A DNA stretch of 36,433 nucleotides, from NCBI RefSeq assembly GCF_000745425.1, contig NZ_JQJH01000027.1:1-36433 (forward strand). Direction: 5' to 3'. Below are positions 32,015-36,433 of this stretch, piece after piece. Below the pieces are notes generated by a model that was not told the DNA's origin, made no database searches, and saw only the letters and a program-made list of their open reading frames with translations. Numbering within the stretch: the stretch's first letter is position 1; every line of letters begins with the position of its first letter. The translations under genes and the position numbers were made by a program. Source of the stretch: Beijerinckia mobilis. GTDB lineage: Bacteria; Pseudomonadota; Alphaproteobacteria; Rhizobiales; Beijerinckiaceae.

Positions 32015-32338
32015 GTGATCACCAGGTTGAAAATTTTATCTGTCATGCTCTTGTTAAGCTCCGTTCCGGCTCATGCCGCCAGCATGGCGCGTGAAGGGTG
32101 GCCAATACTCGCTGCCCCGGTAATCGTGGGGACCTGTACCGTGACAATGGACGATCATGAGATCGGCTGCTTTTCGTGGGCGCAGATTTTGAAGAACGAA
32201 TTTTCCGTGGTCGTCAATAAGCCAGAACCGACGCTTCTTCTGTTGCACGTCGATCCAAAAGTTCACCCGCCAAAATACGAAGGATCGGTCAGCTTCCTGA
32301 AACACGTCTACAAAGTACGATTTGAACCGAACAAATAA
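32015..32338 (+). CDS. small exported protein of unknown function
   Basis: 107 residues starting at GTG, with GGAGAGG seven bases upstream, a strong site that fixes this start. A clear signal peptide (LKILSVMLLLSSVPAHA) is followed by about 85 mature residues with two cysteines (VGTCTVTMDD and EIGCFSW), which could form a disulfide. The remaining sequence alternates strands and looks like a small beta-sandwich. I do not recognise the family. It is flanked by intergenic regions, with no operon partner; the PilZ gene behind it points the other way. Confidence 0.7.
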   Translation: MITRLKILSVMLLLSSVPAHAASMAREGWPILAAPVIVGTCTVTMDDHEIGCFSWAQILKNEFSVVVNKPEPTLLLLHVDPKVHPPKYEGSVSFLKHVYKVRFEPNK

Positions 32339-32518
32339 TCGATCACCGGATATCTTTCGATTTTACCGACGATGAGGGAGAATGATCATAGGTTGATGAC
32401 GACAGACAGTTTCACCCCCTATTTGTTCAAGAAAGAGATTCCATCAACAATCGAAACAAATACTCAAAGCTTTCGCTTCGAAATCAAAGCTTGCCCCGCT
32501 CTCTCGGCCAGATGGGGC

Positions 32519-32956
32519 TCAGTCTTTCACAGCGTAATAGCGTCCGCGCAGATAGGCTTTTTGGACCCTGGTCGGCGGTTTCAATCTCCCGGAGAAAGTA
32601 AAAGCTATTCCGCATTCTTGTCCTCGGCGCCATACGATCCGCGCTTCGAGAATATGTTCCGACTGATCTTCATAAAGCCCGACCGGGTCCAAAGTGGGGA
32701 TCTTCGTGTGCGCCCTCAGTCTGGCACCCAGATGGGATCGATCATGGATCCAACAATCGAATAAAAAATTATTTCCCGCATCGAGCAGTTTCCCTGTCCG
32801 TAAGCGGCTTCTGCGCCGGAGCGCCCGACGCCTTTCACCTGTCTCTTGCCCTTCCTCCACGTAATAAAGGGCATTGCCGCCAGAGGAACTTTGCAAAGGT
32901 TCGGCGCTCCGGAGCGCTTCGAGAATGAGGCCGTTTTCTTTCCGCGGATTCGACAT
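32519..32956 (-). CDS. PilZ-domain protein
   Basis: 145 residues from the ATG at 32956; a longer version would need a TTG start without better support. The N-terminal 40 residues are low-complexity. The PilZ domain then begins with the arginine-rich RRRALRRRSRLRTGKLLDA, which contains the RxxxR c-di-GMP motif (R47/R51 or R49/R53), and DRSHLGARL (72-80), which fits the second motif (D/N)xSxxG. The VWRRGQECGIAF end is typical. Both binding motifs are intact, so c-di-GMP binding is likely. No effector domain is attached, and no partner gene is next to it. Confidence 0.85.
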   Translation of the reverse strand: MSNPRKENGLILEALRSAEPLQSSSGGNALYYVEEGQETGERRRALRRRSRLRTGKLLDAGNNFLFDCWIHDRSHLGARLRAHTKIPTLDPVGLYEDQSEHILEARIVWRRGQECGIAFTFSGRLKPPTRVQKAYLRGRYYAVKD

Positions 32957-32989
32957 AGGTGCCACCGCCTCAGCGTGAATCGTTAACAA

Positions 32990-33243
32990 AGTCTCACTTT
33001 AAACGAAGTAACCGGCAGAAATCCCGATAAATTGAAAAGGTGGTAAATAGGCCCTAACTGCACCATTTCAGCAGTTCCCCGCTGTATCGCTGATGCGGCA
33101 AGGCGCCACTCCCAATTTCTTCTCATAGCCGCGGTTTTTCCTATTCCTTCACCGCTCTATTTCAATTCGCCTTGCCGCCTCCTATAAGCTATGCTTTACC
33201 GTTGATAGGATTTCTATCCACTGTATTGAGGAATGAGTTTCCG
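32990..33243. promoter_or_regulatory. upstream region of modABC
   Basis: Roughly 250 bp between the divergent PilZ and modA genes. It should hold the modABC promoter. A short GATAG-GATTT-CTATC repeat lies near 33206-33221, but it is not a convincing ModE box. No gene is present. Confidence 0.4.
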
Positions 33244-34053
33244 ATGACGACAATCACGCGACGCATGTGGGCAACGCTTGGGCTTTGGCTGGCTTTCACG
33301 ATCGCCCTTCCGCAATTGACTGTGGCGCAGCAAGCCACAGCGCCGGCGAGTGGTTCCGGCCCCGTCATTTTCGCCGCCGCCAGCATGAAGACGGCTCTCG
33401 ACGCCATTGCCGCCGCTTGGGAAGCCAAGACAGGAAAGAAGGTCGCCATTTCCTATGCATCGTCGGGCGTTCTCGCCAAACAGGTAGAACAGGGTGCTCC
33501 CGCCGATATTTTCATTTCGGCGGATACCAAATGGATGGATTATCTTGATAAGGCGAAACTGTTGAAGTCCGGCACGCGCCGCAACCTGCTTGGCAACGAG
33601 CTGGTCCTTATCGAACCTGCCAACGACAATGTTGCGCTGAAGATCAAGCCTGGTTTCGACCTCGCCAAGGAGACCAGCGACAGCAAGATCGCGGTCTGCA
33701 CCATCAATTCCTGCCCCGGTGGCATTTATGCCAAGCAGGCTTTTGAAAAGCTGAATGTTTGGAAAGAGGTCGAACCGAAGCTCGCCCAGGCGGACAATAT
33801 TCGTACGGCTCTTGCTCTCGTCGCACGCGGAGAGGCGAAATTCGGTGTCGTCTATTCAACTGACGCCAAGGCCGAACCCAAGGTCAAGGTCGTAGATGTC
33901 TTCCCGTCCAGCTCGCATGAGCCGATCATTTATCCGGTCGCCGTGATCGCCTCCTCCAAAAATGCCGATGCCGCGGCCTTCCTGGCTTTCATGACGTCTC
34001 AGGCCGCCACGAAAATTCTGGTCGATCAAGGCTTCACGATCGTCACCAAATAA
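33244..34053 (+). CDS. modA: molybdate ABC transporter, periplasmic binding protein
   Basis: 269 residues from the ATG at 33244, giving a signal peptide with TRRMWATLGLWLAFTIALPQ. The mature part carries VIFAAASMKTALDAIAAAWE, where the AAASM serine contacts molybdate. It continues with ISYASSGVLAKQVEQGAPAD and IFISADTKWMDYLD, the second conserved region. ALVARGEAKFGVVYSTDAKA is near the C-terminal side. It captures molybdate or tungstate in the periplasm and delivers it to ModB. The three-gene operon modABC follows in the usual order. Molybdate is needed for Moco enzymes and for nitrogenase in diazotrophs. Confidence 0.95.
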   Translation: MTTITRRMWATLGLWLAFTIALPQLTVAQQATAPASGSGPVIFAAASMKTALDAIAAAWEAKTGKKVAISYASSGVLAKQVEQGAPADIFISADTKWMDYLDKAKLLKSGTRRNLLGNELVLIEPANDNVALKIKPGFDLAKETSDSKIAVCTINSCPGGIYAKQAFEKLNVWKEVEPKLAQADNIRTALALVARGEAKFGVVYSTDAKAEPKVKVVDVFPSSSHEPIIYPVAVIASSKNADAAAFLAFMTSQAATKILVDQGFTIVTK

Positions 34054-34184
34054 GACGCCGACACGCACCAACACCATAAGATGAAGCCGCAGGGTGCGGA
34101 TAAACCGGCACCCGGTGGCTTCGCGACTGCATGCGCTTGCCACGCCATCGCGACAGCGGCTCGGGCAAGCATGGGGACAAGGGA

Positions 34185-34877
34185 ATGGGACTTTCCGCTG
34201 ATGAATGGACGGCGATCTGGCTTTCTCTCAAGATTGCCGTCGTCGCGACAACGGCCAGCCTGCCTTTCGGCATTTTCATTTCTTACGCACTCGCGCGGTG
34301 GGAATTCCCCGGCAAAATCTTCATCAACGGCCTGATCCACATGCCCTTGGTATTGCCACCCGTCGTCACCGGCTTCATTCTCCTGATCGTGCTTGGCCGG
34401 AAGGGCATTATCGGTTCCTATCTCGCCGAAATCGGCATTGTTTTTTCCTTCCGTTGGACCGGAGCAGCGGTCGCTGCCGCCGTCATGGGATTTCCGCTGA
34501 TGGTGCGCGCCATGCGCCTGTCCTTTGAATCGATCGATCAACGCCTTGAAAACGCCGCCGGCACTCTCGGGGCGAATCCGATCGCGACTTTTTTTCTCGT
34601 GAGCCTGCCGCTTGCTGTTCCCGGCATTATTGTCGGTGTCATTCTCGCTTTCGCGAAATCCCTGGGTGAATTCGGCGCCACGATTACATTCGTGTCCAAT
34701 ATTCCCGGTGAAACGCAGACAATCGCAGCGGCGATCTATACTTATACACAAGTGCCAGGAGGCGATGAAAATGCCATACGCCTCACCCTCATTTCCGCAG
34801 GATTGGCGCTTCTGACACTCCTGATCTCCGAGCTCGTGCAAAAGCGCGCGGAAAAACGTCTGGCCTTGCAAGCATGA
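34185..34877 (+). CDS. modB: molybdate ABC transporter, permease
   Basis: 230 residues from the ATG at 34185, with AAGGGA just upstream. It starts LSADEWTAIWLSLKIAVVAT, the usual ModB N terminus. Five to six membrane helices follow, with HMPLVLPPVVTGFILLIVLG and the EAA loop ENAAGTLGANPIATFFLVSL (about 124-143) that couples to ModC. The 3' end overlaps modC by four bases (ATGA), giving coupled translation. A 131-base gap separates it from modA. Confidence 0.95.
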   Translation: MGLSADEWTAIWLSLKIAVVATTASLPFGIFISYALARWEFPGKIFINGLIHMPLVLPPVVTGFILLIVLGRKGIIGSYLAEIGIVFSFRWTGAAVAAAVMGFPLMVRAMRLSFESIDQRLENAAGTLGANPIATFFLVSLPLAVPGIIVGVILAFAKSLGEFGATITFVSNIPGETQTIAAAIYTYTQVPGGDENAIRLTLISAGLALLTLLISELVQKRAEKRLALQA

Positions 34878-35977
34878 TCGATGTCGATGTCACGCTGACG
34901 GTCGGGACCTTCACACTCTCCGTCGCCTTCCGCAATGATCATGGTCTGACAGCCCTTTTTGGTCAATCGGGGTCAGGCAAATCGCTGACGCTCAGTCTTC
35001 TCTCCGGTCTGCGCCGTCCCGATCGTGGCCATATTGTGGTCGATGGGCAAGTCCTCGTCGACACACAAAAGAAGGTCTTCATTCCCCCCTATCGCCGGCG
35101 TATTGGTGTCGTCTTTCAGGATTCTTACCTCTTCCCCCATTTCAGCGTCCGCCAGAACCTCCTTTTTGGCCGCTGGTTTGCCCCGCGCGACGCGGATCGT
35201 GTTGATTTCGATGCAGTGGTCGACACGCTCGGCATCGGTCCACTGCTCAATCGCCAGCCGCAACGTCTTTCAGGAGGAGAAAGACAACGCGTGGCCATTG
35301 GCAGGGCGCTCCTATCCTGTCCTCATTTGCTTTTGTTCGATGAGCCTCTTGCCGCGCTCGATCATGCGCGCAAACTCGAAATTCTCCCGTTGATCGAAAA
35401 GCTGCGGGACGAATTCGACATTCCCATGATTTATGTATCGCATGCCATGGATGAAGTCGTCCGTCTGGCACGCTTCGTCGTTCTTCTGGAAAACGGCAAC
35501 GTCAAGACGATCGGCACGCCGGAACAGGTCTTCGGCCAGGCTGCGACACAAATTACCCTGAGCCGGCTCGAACGTTCCTCGATCGTGACCATGGAGGTTG
35601 GCGCACGCGATGAACGCTACGATCTCACTCCGCTGCGCCATCCTTCCGGCACGATCTGGCTGATGTCCTTTCCCGGCAAGATCGGCGACAAAGTGCATGT
35701 TCTGATCAATGCGATCGACGTCGCCATCAGCATAGAAAAGCCGGCAGGTCTCAGCATGCAGAACATGTTGCAGGGAACTATCGGCGATATTCATCGAGAA
35801 GGTGCGGCCGTCATGATCGAGATCAGGCTCAAAGGCGAGGGCAAGATCTTTGCGATGATCAGTCAGCGCGCCTTCGACCAGTTGCAGCTCGACATGGGTA
35901 AACCTGTTTTCGCCCTCATGAAATCCACCGCGCTCGATGAAGAAAAGGCGTCTCTGGTCTATCCCAACATTCTCTAG
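34874..35977 (+). CDS. modC: molybdate ABC transporter, ATP-binding protein
   Basis: 367 residues with Walker A FGQSGSGKSLTLSL (29-42), Q-loop VVFQDSYLFPHF, signature LSGGERQRVAIGRALL (132-147), Walker B LLLFDEPLAAL (152-162) and switch-histidine segment YVSHAMDEV. A C-terminal TOBE/molybdopterin-binding region occupies the last 75 residues (MLQGTIGDIHREGAAVMIEI), which in ModC senses molybdate inside the cell. The start overlaps modB. An insertion sequence begins only a few bases after the stop codon, but the coding part is intact. Confidence 0.96.
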   Translation: MIDVDVTLTVGTFTLSVAFRNDHGLTALFGQSGSGKSLTLSLLSGLRRPDRGHIVVDGQVLVDTQKKVFIPPYRRRIGVVFQDSYLFPHFSVRQNLLFGRWFAPRDADRVDFDAVVDTLGIGPLLNRQPQRLSGGERQRVAIGRALLSCPHLLLFDEPLAALDHARKLEILPLIEKLRDEFDIPMIYVSHAMDEVVRLARFVVLLENGNVKTIGTPEQVFGQAATQITLSRLERSSIVTMEVGARDERYDLTPLRHPSGTIWLMSFPGKIGDKVHVLINAIDVAISIEKPAGLSMQNMLQGTIGDIHREGAAVMIEIRLKGEGKIFAMISQRAFDQLQLDMGKPVFALMKSTALDEEKASLVYPNIL

Positions 35978-36048
35978 GTCATAGACCCATAAAATTGGTT
36001 TCTTGAAAGCTTGCTGTCTGCTTCACTCTTTTCGAGGAGATTAAGTTG

Positions 36049-36414
36049 ATGGCTCGCTTTGACCTGACGGATTTTGAGTGGTCTGTGATCGAACCGCTGC
36101 TTCCCAACAAGCCTCGTGGTGTTGCCCGCGTTGATGACCGTCGGGTGCTGAACGGCATTTTCTGGCGCCTGCGGACGGGGGCGCCCTGGGCCGACATTCC
36201 GGCCCGCTATGGCCCGCATACGACCTGCGTCAATCGCTTCAACCGGTGGCGCAAGGCCGGCGTATGGGACAGGCTTCTTCAGGCTGTTTCAAAGGCTTAC
36301 GACGGCGATATCGTCATGATCGACTCGTCCTCGATCCGCGTCCATCAGCATGCTGCCAACACCCAAAAAAAGATGAGCGATCCCGTTGCATGGGTCGCTC
36401 GCGGGGCGGCCTGA
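36049..36414 (+). CDS. IS5-family (IS427-type) transposase ORF A, with frameshift site
   Basis: 121 residues from the ATG at 36049, with GAGGAG about nine bases upstream. DUF4096-type start MARFDLTDFEWSVIEPLLPN, then DDRRVLNGIFWRLRTGAPWA and YGPHTTCVNRFNRWRKAGVW. The first DDE aspartate lies in GDIVMIDSSSIRVHQHAANT. After the A7 run at 36365-36371 this frame reads through unrelated sequence to a stop at 36412. The neighbouring frame gives QKKDERSRCMGRSRGGLTTK, the normal continuation of the family. The full transposase is therefore made by programmed frameshifting on the A7 run, the standard design in this group. Confidence 0.9.
   Translation: MARFDLTDFEWSVIEPLLPNKPRGVARVDDRRVLNGIFWRLRTGAPWADIPARYGPHTTCVNRFNRWRKAGVWDRLLQAVSKAYDGDIVMIDSSSIRVHQHAANTQKKMSDPVAWVARGAA
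36365..36371 (+). promoter_or_regulatory. A7 slippery sequence for programmed ribosomal frameshift
   Basis: Seven adenines preceded by CCC. The family-typical sequence QKKDERSRC is found only if the reading frame changes at this point, which is the sign of frameshifting here. Confidence 0.75.
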
Positions 36415-36433
36415 CCACCAAGATCCATGCCCT

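Larger units (their letters stand above)
35980..36433 (+). mobile_element. IS5-family insertion sequence, left part (runs off right edge)
   Basis: The element begins just behind modC. The 5' end cannot be fixed but is probably between 35980 and 36000, in ATAGACCCATAAAATTGG. The transposase gene continues beyond the window. It is a different subgroup from the element at position 1. Confidence 0.65.

Noticed and set aside
32372-32764. 130-codon plus-strand open frame
   Set aside because: Antisense to the PilZ gene, which has clear domain motifs.
33060-33125. Cobalamin-riboswitch-like string CCCGCTGTAT...GCCACT ahead of modA
   Set aside because: Some core letters match, but the B12-box and the rest of the conserved core are missing, and the gene is a molybdate transporter.
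33206-33221. Possible ModE box ahead of modA
   Set aside because: Only a 5-bp repeat (GATAG/CTATC) with wrong spacing and sequence for known ModE sites.
1-36433. CRISPR array, rRNA operon, toxin-antitoxin or defence system
   Set aside because: No regularly spaced repeats, no rRNA sequence and no recognisable toxin, antitoxin or defence protein in any frame.

Overview
The window looks like chromosomal DNA of an alphaproteobacterium, probably order Hyphomicrobiales (Rhizobiales), of moderate GC. This rests on the gene families (DmdC-type acyl-CoA dehydrogenase, EtfBA, TonB receptor, ModABC, IS5-family elements) and on the style of the ribosome binding sites. The genus cannot be fixed from sequence reading alone. 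No rRNA, convincing tRNA, or CRISPR array was found.

Left edge (1-800): the 5' part of an IS5-family transposase runs off the window, followed by a decayed P4-type integrase. From 824 to 13819 a minus-strand run of lipid-catabolism genes reads outward from a FadL-like outer-membrane channel. In transcription order it holds fadL, fatty acyl-CoA ligase, thiolase, 3-hydroxyacyl-CoA dehydrogenase/enoyl-CoA hydratase, acyl-CoA dehydrogenase, hotdog thioesterase, etfB and etfA. Next come a wrecked ETF:quinone oxidoreductase gene, a nitronate-monooxygenase-like flavoprotein and an enoyl-CoA hydratase/isomerase. Together they could import a fatty acid, activate it, run the oxidation spiral and pass electrons to ETF. 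The last step to quinone is broken here and must be encoded elsewhere. A divergent AraC-type regulator (14311) with a TTG start is the obvious candidate regulator.

Middle (15579-27763): eleven minus-strand genes whose products all appear to be exported or membrane-bound. In transcription order these are a cupin, a GlcG/HbpS-like protein, a DUF1549/DUF1553 protein, a Tat-exported DUF1501 protein, two class-II-type cytochromes c, a cytochrome b561, a Tat-exported dienelactone-hydrolase-like enzyme, a cysteine-less rhodanese, a periplasmic peroxiredoxin and a TonB-dependent receptor. A DUF1501 plus DUF1549/DUF1553 pair is typical of Planctomycetes-like bacteria, and finding it wired to cytochromes in a proteobacterial setting is the most novel feature. 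I infer a periplasmic redox pathway of unknown substrate. A near-perfect 44-bp bidirectional terminator palindrome separates this block from the AraC gene.

Right part (27.8-36.4 kb): a gene-poor stretch with a frameshifted IS21-type istA relic, an HU-like DNA-binding protein, a possible DUF982-like remnant, an acyltransferase-3 membrane protein, a small secreted protein and a PilZ protein. Then comes an intact molybdate uptake operon, modABC. A second and different IS5-family element starts directly behind modC and runs off the right edge, with an A7 slippery run for ribosomal frameshifting.
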